Assembly (NCBI GenBank): GCA_013339765.2
Contig: CM023454.1
Coordinates: 147,559,603-147,623,602 of the forward strand
From: Haemaphysalis longicornis
Lineage: Eukaryota > Arthropoda > Arachnida > Ixodida > Ixodidae
Direction of reading: 5' to 3'
Length of the DNA: 64,000 nucleotides
Part shown: piece after piece, positions 45,600 to 57,285 of the stretch
Layout of the letters: the number at the start of each line of letters is the position of its first letter
How positions within the stretch are numbered: position 1 is the first letter of the stretch
Program-made: the position numbers and the translations under genes
Notes under the pieces: model-generated
The model's database searches: none
What the model was told of the DNA's origin: nothing
What the model saw: the letters and a program-made list of their open reading frames with translations, nothing else

Positions 45600-48040
45600 T
45601 TTTCCGCAGTTTAACTGGCAATTTTCCCCGTAAAAACTACACCGAAGCCCGGAGTCATAGTACTGCGTATTTTGACACCATGTTTTTATTGTTTGGCGGT
45701 CATTTTAAGTGGCAAAAGAGAAAATGAAGACGGGATTCCCCGGAGCAGTGTTGCAGATTTGTGACGTAGATCGCCCCCCTTGGACGGCGAAAGCGGACGT
45801 GCAGTCGTCCAATTTCGGAGCTTTTTTGCCGCTTCATTTGGAATATTTCATCGGCTATCTGAGGTGAACTTTGCGGACGTTCCTTTTACAGCTCCTGAGC
45901 AACTTCCAGTGCGTGAAGTGCGATCTCGCACCACAAAATTTTGCTCGTGTAGTAGCCCCTTATGTAATGCTACGGCGGTGGTCAGCGGTAAGTGTGTTTC
46001 GGCCACTTTTCGGCATTCTGTGCGCCGATTCGATTCTGCACCTTAAAAAAAGTCTGAAACCTGAAGATTGTTTCAAGTGTGGCGTTAGTGAGGGTGTTGC
46101 CGCACCAGTGAGATGTAGATAGTTTCACGTACCCAATTTTCACGTTGTTAGCAGCAGCTAGCAGCCGCCAGGCGCCGTCGCCGTGTACTGTGTGTTGGTT
46201 ACCAAGTGTCCAGAAAGCTTACACTGATGTGAGCCTGAACGGAGCATGCATGCACTGATTGTTCCATGGCGCGCAACGGAATGCGAATATCACACACAGG
46301 CGGCAAAAAATGTGGCATTTTGTGGCGAAGCAAAAATGTGGCAAAGCATTAATTACGTTTGCTGCCGTAAAAAAGAGGGCACCGAAGTACTCAGCTCATT
46401 ATTGTTACCTACGCGAAGGTTTATGATACTAACAGCACTGTGTTTTCTTTACTTGAAACTAATACAAATAGAATTGAGATGCTTTAAAACGAATCTATTG
46501 AAATTGTTTTAGTCGCTTCAAGATAGTCATAAATATTTCGAACTAGTTAGCTGCGACTGTTTTATTAGCTTGTATAAGCCTTATACGAACTGATCGGGTG
46601 TAGGGTTTTAATAGAAACTAGTACAGTTCAGATGCCTCTCAAATATATTATTTCTCAAAATTATATTTTCTGCAAACTTGCTTCATGCATAATAATTTGG
46701 AGCTAGTGAACTAGGATTGCTTCGAGGTCACAAATATGATTAAGTTAGCGATGAACCAGAATTAAGCCTCGGCTCACATACTTGAATTTGCATGCTCTTA
46801 TTCTCTTAGTCACTATTGTGTTGGCTTTGTTAAAAATTTTGGCAGTTTGCCCAGAAGTTAGTGCCGAAGCAGGTATAAATAATTAGATCGAGTATATCTG
46901 CAAGAAAACATGATGTGTTGAATTTTTAAGACTTAAACTCGGGGTTATATGATTTGCTTAAACGCACGAATTTTTATTCGTATATCACTAAGGCTAGTTA
47001 AAAAGGTAGGACCAAACAATCAAAAGTTCATGTTTTGTAAAGATTGGAGAAAGTGAGCTGTAGGTTGTGAATGCTGGCAGGTTTGTTCGGTCATAACCTG
47101 GCACTCATACAGCAGGTGTTCAACGCAACAAAACGTTCATTGTCTATACGACTGGGAACGACCAAGTACTTAAGGTTTGCCAGCGAGATGTGAAAACAAG
47201 TGAGAGTGAAACAGGCAGTTTCACGAAGGAAAAGAAAATGCAGACGAAAATAATGGTGTTATTTAGGAACAGTAAGGTGTTTTGAACAATCGCCAATTGA
47301 CTATGTAAGCATGGTACCACTAACAAGCAAGTTAGCCAGTTTTTGCAAAAAACGAAAATACCAAACGGTCGTTCGGAAAAAACTAGGTGCTCACAATTGT
47401 CAGCATACTGTACAAGCCCCTAATTCATAAGAAAAAGTACGCGCTGATGGCAATACTGGATGGTTGCCATTTAGAATAACTTTGATATTGATGGTGCGCA
47501 GAAAAGAATACATGGCGCAGCTGAATGGCCAACAAAGCAGTGTCACAAGAGCAAGAATAAACAGAAATTTAATTCAGTAGCAGCCAGGCACGCAGAGCTG
47601 CATGTCTGTTGAATATAAAGATGGCTAGTGCAGGCGAACATCAGTAAAACATTTCACTAAGGCAACAAAGACTAAACATTTAGAGGCATCATACAGGACA
47701 ATTAGGCACACTGACTTTTTAGGCTGAATAAACAAAGTATGCAAGATCTGAGAGTAGTTTGAAGAGGACAAAACAGACTAGACAAAAATTGAGAGGCTGT
47801 ATTTAAAAACCTAAATTGACATTTGCGTATGGAACGACGGCACAGGTACGTCAAATCATTTCCAAAAAAGTAGAAAGCAAATGGGCAAAGACCTTTTGAC
47901 GACACCTAGCGCTCCTTACAAAAGTTGTCGAATTTTTCCTTTCGTCGTCATGCTTTTCCCCTTGCGCATTTTTCTTCCTCTGCTACTGTGGCTCAGCGCA
48001 TATCAAGCACTCGCATCGACAAGCGTAGGAGACATTTAGT
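45600..48040. other. Unassigned AT-rich DNA
   Basis: No coding or mobile-element domain recognised in either strand. Confidence 0.4.
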
Positions 48041-48045
48041 GGGAA

Positions 48046-48890
48046 TCAGTGCTGTACACGTTCTTCTAACATCGGAACGAAAGCTCGTTCCTCGTTCCTT
48101 CCCACTTTTGAAAGGGGTTCCCGTTACAAGTTTCTATATTCGGAAAGGAACGCGTTCCAGTTAGACTTCGAACATATGTGTCGTTACATTAACGTTACAT
48201 TTCATTTTTAAGTTACAATATCGTGTCGGATGACCTTGAGGCGAAATAACGTCAGCAATCTAAGAATAAGACTCACATCAGACTAGTTGGTCGTGCATCG
48301 AACTATGTATATTATATGAATATGAACACCAGCGGCGACAGATTATGTGAACATAAAAAAAAAATCTAACGAAACGCTCCTGGACGATTTTTTCAGAGAG
48401 CACCAGACATATTCCAGACATGCCTAAATGCAACTGCGGTGCTCAACTATAGCAAGTGCAGCACAAATGGTGCTTTGCACTTGGGTCTTCGAATGCGCAG
48501 TCGGGATACTGCGCTTCAGATGTGCAAATGGAAATGAACGAAACTAAACTTAACTAAACGACCATAAATGTCTCGAACAAGAAAGACATGGAAAGTAACA
48601 ATACGGACGCGTTTAGTGAATGCTGATTCAATATTACAGTATGAGTGAAAAAAAATGTCTGGAACACATTTTGACAACTTAGAAGAGTCCTTTGTTTGAA
48701 CTCGAGTTGCATCTCGATGTTGGTGTCGGACAGAAGCCCGCGTTTTTTCGTCAACACGTACTTGGCAATGCTGAAGAGCTGTTCCGCCAACGCTCTTCAG
48801 GGTGCTGCCGTGTTGTACTTGAGAATAAGTTGCTTCAGACCACCAGGCTCAGGAGACGCCTCCGCATGCGCTCATAGGCGTGTGCTAGCA
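48046..48890 (-). mobile_element. hAT transposon relic
   Basis: CAGTGCTGTACACG at 48046 fits the CAGTG-type terminus of hAT elements and is followed by the repeated CGTTCC/GGAACG subterminal motifs common in this group. The transposase C-terminus (48554-48820, minus) points its 3' side to this end, as expected. The other terminus was not found. Confidence 0.5.
48554..48820 (-). pseudogene. hAT transposase C-terminal dimerisation domain, remnant
   Basis: The minus-strand frame reads AEQLFSIAKYVLTKKRGLLS followed by DTNIEMQLEFKQR, matching the hATC dimerisation motif (S-ERLFS...KKR..L......L..K). Upstream the frame is broken near 48790. The RNase-H-fold catalytic part is absent or unrecognisable, so only the tail of the transposase survives. 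Confidence 0.72.
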
Positions 48891-48899
48891 TGGAACCCG

Positions 48900-49965
48900 C
48901 GGTCACCACGGACAGTTGTTTTTTTATGTTTTTTTTGACGGCCGTTGAAACACTCTGTGGTGCCGTGCGCATAACTTCGGCCGTTGTGCTTTCGCACGCT
49001 CGAGCATCGGAGCCAGGGCATCAACAACAGAGCTTCAGAGTGTTACTCTGTCGGATTGAAAATTCACGTTCGCCTTTTTGTCGCAGCCTTGTCTCCTGTA
49101 ACTTTATGCTATTCACTTAGCCATGCATTAAACAGTGTTTAGGTTTGGCCTCCAAATTCTCACGGCAGCTCACGGCAGCAGCCACCATCTTCGCTACCAG
49201 GCTCGCCATCGGTGCCCGGCTGAAGCCATGGTCGGAACCGGTTCGTAAGAATACGCGAAAATCGTCTCACTGCTATGATGCTAAGGAAGCTGGCGCAATA
49301 ACTCCCAGCTAAATTCGAAAATCAATCGTCAAACCAAACCTGGCATATCACGAAACTCTGCGCGTGAGAAAGTTTACGGCGGCGCGTTCGAGCGCCATGA
49401 CCGCGCCGTGGGGCGATAGTGCCTGGTAGAACGTTCGATGTCAGATTCGGCTTGCAGCCCTCGGGGTGGTTGCTGTTGCGCATGAGATCAGATAGCTCCC
49501 ACCTCGCTTTCAAGAATCCGAAGCTGAGAACTTGACGCCTTGGTTTTACACGCGGTGAGCGCGACGATGGTGACCCAGCGGAGACAATCGAAGTTCGTCC
49601 ACTTCGGTTGGTTCGGCTGACACGGGGCAGTCACGTCTTCCCCTACTCGGCTTTCACGTTCCAATCTTATGTACAAAAGAAGAGGTCGCGGCAGAAGACG
49701 AATCAAAGGGGCGGACCACCTGTCTGATACGCATCTGCAGCCGACGTAGCGACATGGCCGTGCGCGCCCCTTACAGCCTGTCCGATAGGCCGCGGCCCGG
49801 TGCGTGGTTATTGTAGCGCAAGTACACTGCGCTACCTCGGGCAGTCTTCGCGGGGTGACAAGCTTTGCCCTTGAGCACTCAAGGGTCAAGGTGCTATAGG
49901 TCAAACCACAGCCCCTTCCTCAAGCGCCCGGCACAGAGCAGGGGCCCGATAACGAGGAGGGATAA
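48900..49965. other. Unassigned DNA
   Basis: No gene recognised. A 138-codon minus-strand frame at 49488-49904 has no known motif. Confidence 0.35.
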
Positions 49966-49966
49966 G

Positions 49967-49970
<4 letters not shown>

Positions 49971-50036
<66 letters not shown>

Positions 50037-50103
50037 CACACACACACACACGCGCACAACGCACCGCACGCGCGCACACACCACGCACGCACCCGCACGC
50101 ACA

Positions 50104-50178
<75 letters not shown>
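49971..50178. repeat. Compound (CA)n microsatellite
   Basis: About 200 bases of CA dinucleotides interrupted by ACC and CGCG variants. Open frames across it are artefacts of the repeat. Confidence 0.98.
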
Positions 50179-50180
<2 letters not shown>

Positions 50181-50479
50181 GCGCTTCAATTAACAGAAAC
50201 TGCGTTAAGCTGCACTGAAACCACTGTCAACAGTTGTAGGATCAAACAAAGCACACGCCGCAAAAACATTTGCAGAAGTTCGGTAAAACCTCTATTAATG
50301 CGTAAAAATTATTACGCACGTTGATTTCGCCAGTTTATTTCCAGTTCTCTTTTTTTGTTTTTAGACGGACATGAAAGCGCAGGATTACGCGGAACTGTGA
50401 TTCAATAATTCATTTTCACTATTTTTTTATTCTCGCCAGCAACGGACGGTGGATAATTCCCAGATATGGCAGATTTGGC

Positions 50480-50759
50480 TGTCACTATCCAAAGTGGGTG
50501 ACTTTTGTTCCGTTTGGTTTTATTTTTGTTTTTTTCTTTCTGTGATCTACATTTACTCCGGCCTCTGTTGTATCAATTACAGATCATTCTACTTTCAAAA
50601 ACGCACTTCTTGGCTGTATAACTTGAGATTGTTTGCCATTTTCATCCATTTCTTGCTTGTTACTTGATTATTACTATTTTTGTACTTTGTACCCTGTCCT
50701 CTCTGTAACGCCTGAATGGCCCTGAGAGTATGTAAATAAATAAATAAATAAATAAATAA

Positions 50760-50790
<31 letters not shown>

Positions 50791-50795
50791 ATACT
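50480..50795 (+). mobile_element. Jockey/CR1-type LINE, 3' end fragment
   Basis: Ends in CCTCTCTGTAACGCC, GAATGGCCCTGAGAGTATGT and a long (AAAT)n tract (50729-50790), the same tail as the LINE at 41801-43172. No coding sequence is retained; a severely 5'-truncated copy. Confidence 0.7.
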
Positions 50796-50949
50796 CTTAT
50801 AGTGACAAATGTATTGACAAGGCATTTCACGGTTTGCGTTGAGGTACTTGGCAAATAATGCTTAGGCATTAACAACGCAGGTTGACGTTAACACTTTGCT
50901 CCTATAACGTGACAGTGTTCACGTCACGGCGTTAAAGAAATCTTTAACA

Positions 50950-51030
50950 ACGGGAAAGAATTCGTTAAAGAATTCTTTGGGAAATTCGTTAAAGAATTCC
51001 TCGAAGAATTCGTTAAAGAATTTTTTAACG
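50950..51030. repeat. GTTAAAGAATTC short tandem repeat
   Basis: TTCGTTAAAGAATT occurs three times with related palindromic variants between. The array runs into the first codons of the LINE ORF1 frame beginning at 50977, giving a repeated SLKNSSKNSLKN peptide. Confidence 0.75.
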
Positions 51031-51432
51031 CCTTGGCCGTCTATCAGTGCCAGCCTTTACTTCCCACAGGTAGTAAAATGTGGAGGGGAGGGAGGAAGGG
51101 TTTATATTGAGCGCATCCATCGAATAGGTAGGCGAGCACCAAACAAAGTTAGACCAGTTATGTTTAAGCCAAAAGACGCAAACGACAAGATCTCAATTAT
51201 TAAGGAAGGATCTAAGGTGAAAGATTCAGATTTCTCCATTGGTGAACATTTCTCCCGTAGAGTGCGAGACGTCGGACGTAAGCTGTGGGCAAGTTCGAAA
51301 CCGAACTTCGACAAAAAGAAAAAAGTGTCGTTAGTTTTCGACAAACTATTCATCAATAGCAACGGGATACCGAGAAAGATGAACGCATACTCCTACGAAA
51401 AAACGACGAACGAAAGCCAAATCGTCCAGTGA
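50977..51432 (+). pseudogene. LINE ORF1 RNA-binding protein, partial
   Basis: Residues from about 35 onward (RIHRIGRRAPNKVRPVMFK ... DFSIGEHFSRRVRDVGRKLW ... SLVFDKLFIN) match the RNA-binding C-terminal region of LINE ORF1 proteins, with its R-x-GR...RP core and final LVFDKLFI strand. The first ~20 residues derive from the adjoining GTTAAAGAATTC repeat, so the true start is lost. Stops at 51430-51432, near the natural end of the domain. Confidence 0.75.
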
Positions 51433-51539
51433 CGAGGCAACAAGCACAGGCACTAAACCACGCATCGTGAACAAAAATATTCCCACAAGGCCAATCAACC
51501 AAAACCGGAAAGATGAACGTTGTGGGATTACTAGACTAG

Positions 51540-52130
51540 GAGGAAAAGCCGCCCGCATCTTCCCACGGGGGGAACTCGAGTAAATGCGTCGCATCTACTC
51601 GAGTCAAGCAAAGCGTCACGTCAAGCGAAAGCCAAGCAAAGACGCCCTTGACTGAATTCCGAACGCGCGCTCCGCCGCTTATATACGTTGAGGGGACTGC
51701 GTAAGCCGGTCCCAGTCGACGACGTTGGCGTACTTGCAAAGCGGCGTGGACTCTAGGTGTTTGAGCCAAGCGCGGATGTTGCTTCGCCGGAGAACGGCAC
51801 ACCGGTTATATGCGTAGCGCGCCCGAAGGAGAGGAAACCGCGGAAGAGAGAGTACTGCACATGCGCCGGTCCCAGCGCGTCTGCCGCGGCTATGACGCAA
51901 CACAATCCCCTTTAATCCAATCCAATCCAATCAAAATCCAATCCAAGCCAAGCCAAGTCAAGCCAATCCAATCGAATCCAATCCAATGCCCCTCGCGAGA
52001 GAGTGTTCGAATCCAATCCAATGCCCCTCGCGAGAGAGTGTTCGCTATCGCCTCGACTCGACGCGCATGCGCAGTGAGCGTGCGGACTACGACTACGGAC
52101 GTCAACGCGGGTGACATCGTGAGTTACTAG
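51540..52130. other. Foreign sequence inside the LINE, unclassified
   Basis: Between LINE ORF1 and the endonuclease lies GC-rich DNA with a palindrome of two ACTCGAGTA-like arms (near 51576 and 51596), a TTATATACG (51679) and two direct copies of CCCCTCGCGAGAGAGTGTTC (51988 and 52023). Possibly an LTR or MITE; not identified. Confidence 0.4.
51905..52025 (+). repeat. AATCC/CCAAT pentamer tract
   Basis: Degenerate CCAAT/CCAAG pentamers run from about 51910 to 51986 and restart after the first copy of the CCCCTCGCGAGAGAGTGTTC block, so a unit of about 35 bp containing both has been duplicated. Confidence 0.8.
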
Positions 52131-52291
52131 AGAGTTTTAGCTAACCGTTTTTGACGGTCCGCTCCGGTATCGGCGGCAGGCTCAGCGCAACCGGAGCCAA
52201 TGCCGTTCGCGGCCAAGCGCGCCACGCATGCGTAATGGCGTTCCCGCTTGCTATCGGAGCGGAGCGGGCCGTGAAAAACGGTCAGCTCCCT
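52131..52291. mobile_element. Small fold-back MITE
   Basis: The left arm AGAGTTTTAGCTAACCGTTT and onward to CTCCGGTATCGG is mirrored by the right arm ending GTGAAAAACGGTCAGCTCCC. Arms are ~42 bp, imperfect, with a ~75-bp loop; total 161 bp. Flanking duplication not clear. Confidence 0.6.
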
Positions 52292-52571
52292 ATTGAAATG
52301 CTCTGCATTTAAAAACCAGGAGCACCGCTAACACTAATGCGAACCCAACCAAAGAAAAACAACTGCGTCTGCTGAACCTGAATGCCCGTAGTCTAAAAAA
52401 TAAAACTGACCAGCTTGAAATTAAGTTGCTTCAAAATGACCCGCACATTGTCGTAGTGACAGAAAACTTGGCTCCGAAGCGACATAACAGATGATAGCGT
52501 CTTCCCCGCGTCGTATCACACAATACGTAAACACTGGGCTTCCAGAGGTGGGGGCGTGGCCGTTCTTTTAA

Positions 52572-54153
52572 AGGAGTACTGACACGAAATTTCTCGCTTT
52601 CAGTTTTTATGCTGTAAAGAATACCTATTGGCCCAGTATTACGAAAATCGAACAGAAAGCCGTCAGCCGCCAACACAGAATTAATTATAGCACGTTTATT
52701 GCAACCAATTTCAAATTTGGTCGCCGCGCGGGAAAATGGCCGTTCAAAGGCCAGCCAGCAAGCGGGCAGCCTTACGTCATGGTCTCACCGGTGACGTCAG
52801 GGACGTTTTTCTTTCCTCCATGCGTTCGCCGCATCGTCTGCTACGATTGCACATGGTCCGCGACTCGCCCGCGCAGTCGACATGTCGTCTGAATCTTCAG
52901 ACTCGGATGAGTCACTGCCACCCGACAGACAGAACAACTTTATTTGGCCAGGCGATTAGGCCGGCGATGTCTTTGCCGTCGTCCGTTTTTTAATATCACT
53001 GCGGCTCGAACCGGCGCAGACCGTGATAGCAACAGCTTGTCGCCACTCTTCTAATCAATCTGATCACGAAAAAGAAGCTCTACATGCGAGAAACTAGATG
53101 TTAGTGTGTTGAAAATTGTGCTAGGAGTTGTTATCAGCGCTGAATTTAAAAGTGGCGTTCAGATATTTGCCGCGATGGTAAGCCTACGCTGACCGGCAGC
53201 GGAGGTTCGGCGCTCCGCGCCCGACCCAGCACTGTCGGCACCACGGTGCGGCGAGCTGGTCGAAAGATGGCGCCACCTGCGCGCTAGAATCAAAACAGCT
53301 AAAACAGGCCGCGGCAGATGTCTTGGTCACCGATCGCAGAAACGGAAATTATTGCCAAAATAAAGCTTCATATGCGAAAAAGGGGATGATAGTGTGGTGA
53401 AAAGTTGTGTAAAGGATGGTCATTCGCAGTTGTACAGATACCAGCGATCAATAGTCGCCACGATACTAAGTTCCCAACACCCAAGGTGACCCGTGCAACC
53501 CCGAGCCCGCTGGCTTGGGCGACAGTTCTTGCGGCCGCCGGCGTGCACGAACTCCACGAAGTCCACATTTAGCGCTGCATGTCGTCGCGTGGAAAATAAT
53601 GCACCTTGGCGTCGTCGTCGATTTGCTCGGGCAGGCTTCCACTCGAGCAGTACTTCGCATACCGCGAGCTTGCCATAGCACAACTTGGGCGAGCTCGGCG
53701 ACGCGCACCGCCGCGTCGCCGCGGTGCCCGTCGACATCGCGCACCACGCCGTTTTCGGCACCAGTGCCGAACACCATGCGCCGGCAACGAACTGAAGAGC
53801 AAAGACGTCGAACACGCAACGTTTACAAGCATTGCTCACACAGCTACGCCCACGTCTCCTGCCCAAACGAATACCACCGACAACAGCAGCGCAGGATATC
53901 GTTTCCGGTTCTGAACACGACTATATGACGTCACCCTGAACCGGCCAGACACGTAGGCCAATGTTTCGTCACGCCGATAGCGATTGCGCTAGTGCTGCCG
54001 ATTTGTGGAAGCTCGCGGCCTGGACAATCAAAATCGATTTTAGATGTGATTCCGGCCTCGGATCGCTGCAAAAATTTCTGTGAGGCATCTGTACAAACTA
54101 CTGAAGCCAATTATATCATTTTTTAGGTATCAAAATTTGGTGTCAGTACTCCT
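52572..54153. mobile_element. TTAA-flanked inverted-repeat element with THAP remnant (T2)
   Basis: The left end AGGAGTACTGACACGAAATT and the reverse complement of the right end AGGAGTACTGACACCAAATT form ~20-bp inverted repeats. TTAA lies on each side (52568-52571, 54154-54157). Removing the element and one TTAA rejoins the LINE endonuclease frame without a gap, which proves the duplication. The interior contains a short acidic-serine start (MSSESSDSDESLPPD at ~52880) and a degraded THAP domain on the minus strand. No transposase seen. Length 1582 bp. Confidence 0.8.
53480..53645 (-). pseudogene. Degraded THAP domain inside T2
   Basis: The minus-strand frames read KVHYFPRDDMQR and, one frame over, FVEFVHAGGRKNCRPSQRAR followed by GCTGHL. 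The order F-P-R-D-D, then W-x-x-FV (Trp readable only in a third frame), then R-P-S...C-x2-H is the second half of a THAP zinc finger. The first Cys pair was not found and the frame is broken near 53572. Domain call by motif order, moderate confidence. Confidence 0.55.
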
Positions 54154-55510
54154 TTAAAGAACAACACACAGGCCGTTTTGTTGCCTGATATCAACGAACT
54201 TTCAATGCTTGTGCATAAAGGTTTGGTGTTGGGGAGTGGTTGGGGGTACTCTTTCGTTCTTTACGCGCTTTACAGGCCTCCTGATTCCTCGTCGGAATAT
54301 CTAATTGAACTTCGAGAGCACATGTCAAAATATCTGAACAGCAAAATGTTTCTGATTGAGGATTTTAATTTGCCAGGGATTGACTGGAAACGATTGATGG
54401 CTGGTTCAGAATTTTTGAAACACACAAACATAGTGTTTGATATCATGCTTACACATAACCTAATACAAGTTGTAAACGAACCAGCTCGTGTACAGGGCCC
54501 CTGTAGTTCTCTTTTGGATCTTGTATTTATTCCCCGCAATTCTGACAAATATTGTGTTGCAGTAGAACCAGGAATATCTGACCACCACTTAGTATGCGTT
54601 ACTGTACCCCTTCTAAAGTTAAGCTCCCAAGATAAGTCCACGACGCGGTGTTTCAAAGATTACTCACGAGCTAACGACAAATCTGTGCTTGAACATCTAG
54701 AAATATGTCTTGCTAATTTCGATGGGGATGACATTTGCAACCTATGGGACCGGTTTAAGGACATGTGTCATTACTGCCTTGACAACTTCATACCGAGCAA
54801 GCGCAAAAAATTCACAAGCGTACACCCTGGATAATAAGTAAAATCATTCATTTGAAACGCAAACTCAAACGATTAAAGAAGAAGAATGCAAAGCCTGACG
54901 TCATCAGATAGATTAAAAATGCTTTGCAAAAGAAAAAAAACACGCTGCCCTAGGGACTACTACTTTCAAATACTCCTGCCAAACTTCATGAAAAAATGAT
55001 CCTGATAAATTTTGGCATTACATTACTGACAAAAAGCAGCCTGTAAGGGAAATGAAAGTCGATGGTGACCTCATTTCTGACCCTGGAATCATTGCTCAAC
55101 ATTTTAATCATTATTTTCACAGTGTGTTTTCTCCTGCGCGAACGTGTCCGAACGTGTGTTAATATCGGATCCTGGCATTTATGACGCTGATTTTGTATCT
55201 TACTGTGGTGTACTGTCTATGCTGTTAAATATGAAAACCTAGTCTTCTTCTGGTGCAGACCAAATTCCAAACGATGTTTTACGCAGATATGCCGAACTAC
55301 TTGCTAAGTTTCTGGTTGTAATATTCCGCACTTCTTTGTCCACTGGGAGGCTACCGAGGGACTGAAAGATGGCTCTGATTGTTCCTGTTTTTAAAAAAGG
55401 TGACCGGTCCAGCTTTCAAAATTACCGTCCGATATCTTTAACGTCTCAATGCTGCAAGATCATTGAACATACTATTTCCAAACAGATGTTTGAATTTCTA
55501 GACGAAAAAA

Positions 55511-56014
55511 TTCCCTCGCACTTCCCCGAGGGGGAGAGTGTGTAAGTGCGAATGCACGGTTGTTGATTGCGCGATTACGGTGGATATCGTGATCTTAATG
55601 AGTAGTCGAGAGATTACACACACGCACACAACTACAAAGAAAGATATTTCACTCGTTATTGCTGGTACCGTTGCCCGGTCCGCCATCATCGTTATCGAGA
55701 TGCAGGACCAGCGACCGCTCTCGACGACGGCGCGCGCTCGACTAATACCCTCCCGCGCTACGCGGCCGCTACACGAGCGCCCTCACGCGTCGGAATGCGG
55801 AGCGCCCGCTACGCGAGCGAGAGCTCTCCCGCCCAAAGTGGAGAGGAGGCGCCCAACACCCGCAGTCACTGAGCGGAGAGAGGAGGAGGAAAGTAGCGCG
55901 CGCCCATCTCCCCCCGTTGCTAGGGAAGACGAGGAGCGCGCGCACCCGCAGCCGTTGCTATGCGGACGACGGCGGCGGACGATTCAGGCTCGCTTAAGAA
56001 GTGCATTCGCACTT
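55511..56014. mobile_element. Short non-autonomous element nested in LINE RT (copy 2)
   Basis: Begins TTCCCTCGCACTTCCCCGAG and ends AAGAAGTGCATTCGCACTT, the two ends of the element at 2937-3722 in opposite orientation. It is flanked by A runs that fit a four-base AAAA duplication: the LINE frame (FLDEK then MPY) closes when it is removed. Internal matches to copy 1 include ACAACTACAAAGAAAGA and the GCGCGCGCCCATCTCCCCCC block, reversed. Length 504 bp; lacks the tandem array. Confidence 0.75.
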
Positions 56015-57285
56015 AAAATGCCGTACTAACAAGTTTTCAACATTGTTTTAGAAAAGGTTATTCCACGGTAACCCAATTGGTGACAATAATTCATTCGTTT
56101 GCAGCGTGTCTTGATAACAATGGCCAAATTGATGCTAAATTTTTAGATTTCAAAAAAGCTTAAAATAGCTTACAAAAGCTTAAAAATTTAAAAATATACA
56201 CATTCAGGATATTTTGTTTATTGGATTGCAGGCTACCTATGCAACCGCCAACAGCTTGTAAAAATTAACGAAGAACAATCTCGGTGTCTTCCTGTCACCT
56301 CTGGGGTTCCACAAGGTAGTGTTTTGGGACCATTGCTTTCTCGGTTGTTTATAACGATTTAGTAACTGTTGTTAACCCTACTGTTCAAATTCGATTGTTC
56401 GCTGACGACTGTGTTTTGTTTCGGGAAGTCGCAAGTCGGGAAGTCGCAATGATCAGAACGAACTCGAGAAAAACATTGAAAACGTGCGTAAGTGGTGTGT
56501 AGAATGGGGAATGGAATTAAATTGGGAAAAAAGTGTATATCTTTGTGTAACAAGAAAGAAAAACTCCAGTTAACGTGTGTATAAATTAGGATCGTCTTCA
56601 CTCGCACAGGTTGACAGCTATAAGTACCTCGGCGTTACATTAACAAACAACTTATCATGGAACTTGTACATAGATAATATTTGCTCGTCTGCCTTCCGGA
56701 AATTATGCTTCCTAAGATATAAGCTCAGAAATTCCCCTCCAAACGTTAAGCTTCTTAGTTATTTTTTCTTCGTTAGACCGAAGCTGGAGTATGCGAGTAT
56801 CGTGTGGGACCCCATACGAAACAAAACATTAAGAAACTTGAAAAAATTCAGCGGAAGGCAATTCGATTTGTTTATTCTAGGTTTTTGCGAACGGACTCCC
56901 CCACAGACCTAATTAATGCTAGCTAATAATATTCATTCCCTTCAGGATCGTAGAAAGAAGTCCCGCCTTCATTTTCTGTCTCTTTATATAATCGCAAACT
57001 TGCCCTTGATCCAACCTCTTTCTTTCTCCATTAACACAAGACCGACAAGACATCACCAACCAAATTGCACTAACTAACTCTGTACTTCGCGAGAACGGAC
57101 ACGGTCGAATTTTCGTTTTTTCCACGCACCATTTCAGACTGGAACCAGATAACCGAATGAAGTACTTGCGATACTGGGTAACTGTGCATTGTTTTTTGTG
57201 TGTTTTATTGTATTGCTCTTTGCATTGTGCCATGCCCTCCTGCTTGGACCGAAGTGTGGTCCGCAGTATGTATTAAATAAATTAC

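Larger units (their letters stand above)
52345..56912 (+). pseudogene. LINE ORF2 (endonuclease-RT), split and broken
   Basis: APE endonuclease begins LRLLNLNARSLKNKTDQLE, with HIVVVTE, and is cut at 52568. It resumes at 54158 with FVLYALYRPPDSSSEYL, IEDFNLPGIDWK and SDHHLV. The RT has GADQIPNDVLR, ALIVPVFKKGD and NYRPISLTSQCCKIIEH before the cut at 55510. It resumes with TSGVPQGSVLGPL, FADD at 56398-56409, YKYLGVTLTNNLSW and RPKLEYASIVWDP. Glu in the IEDFN motif replaces the usual Gly, and there are many frameshifts. Gene inactive; family firm. Confidence 0.85.
50977..57285 (+). mobile_element. Jockey/CR1-type LINE broken by several insertions
   Basis: ORF1 (50977-51432), endonuclease (52345-52567 and 54158-54835), RT (54840-55510 and 56019-56912) and a 3' end with AATAAA at ~57271 occur in order on one strand. 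Separating them are ~0.8 kb of foreign sequence (about 51540-52300), TTAA element T2 (52572-54153) and the short element copy 2 (55511-56014). Joins resume the same domain on each side, so all are later insertions. Confidence 0.8.

Noticed and set aside
49894..50189. Cys/Val and His/Thr repeat proteins
   Set aside because: Pure translation products of the CA microsatellite.
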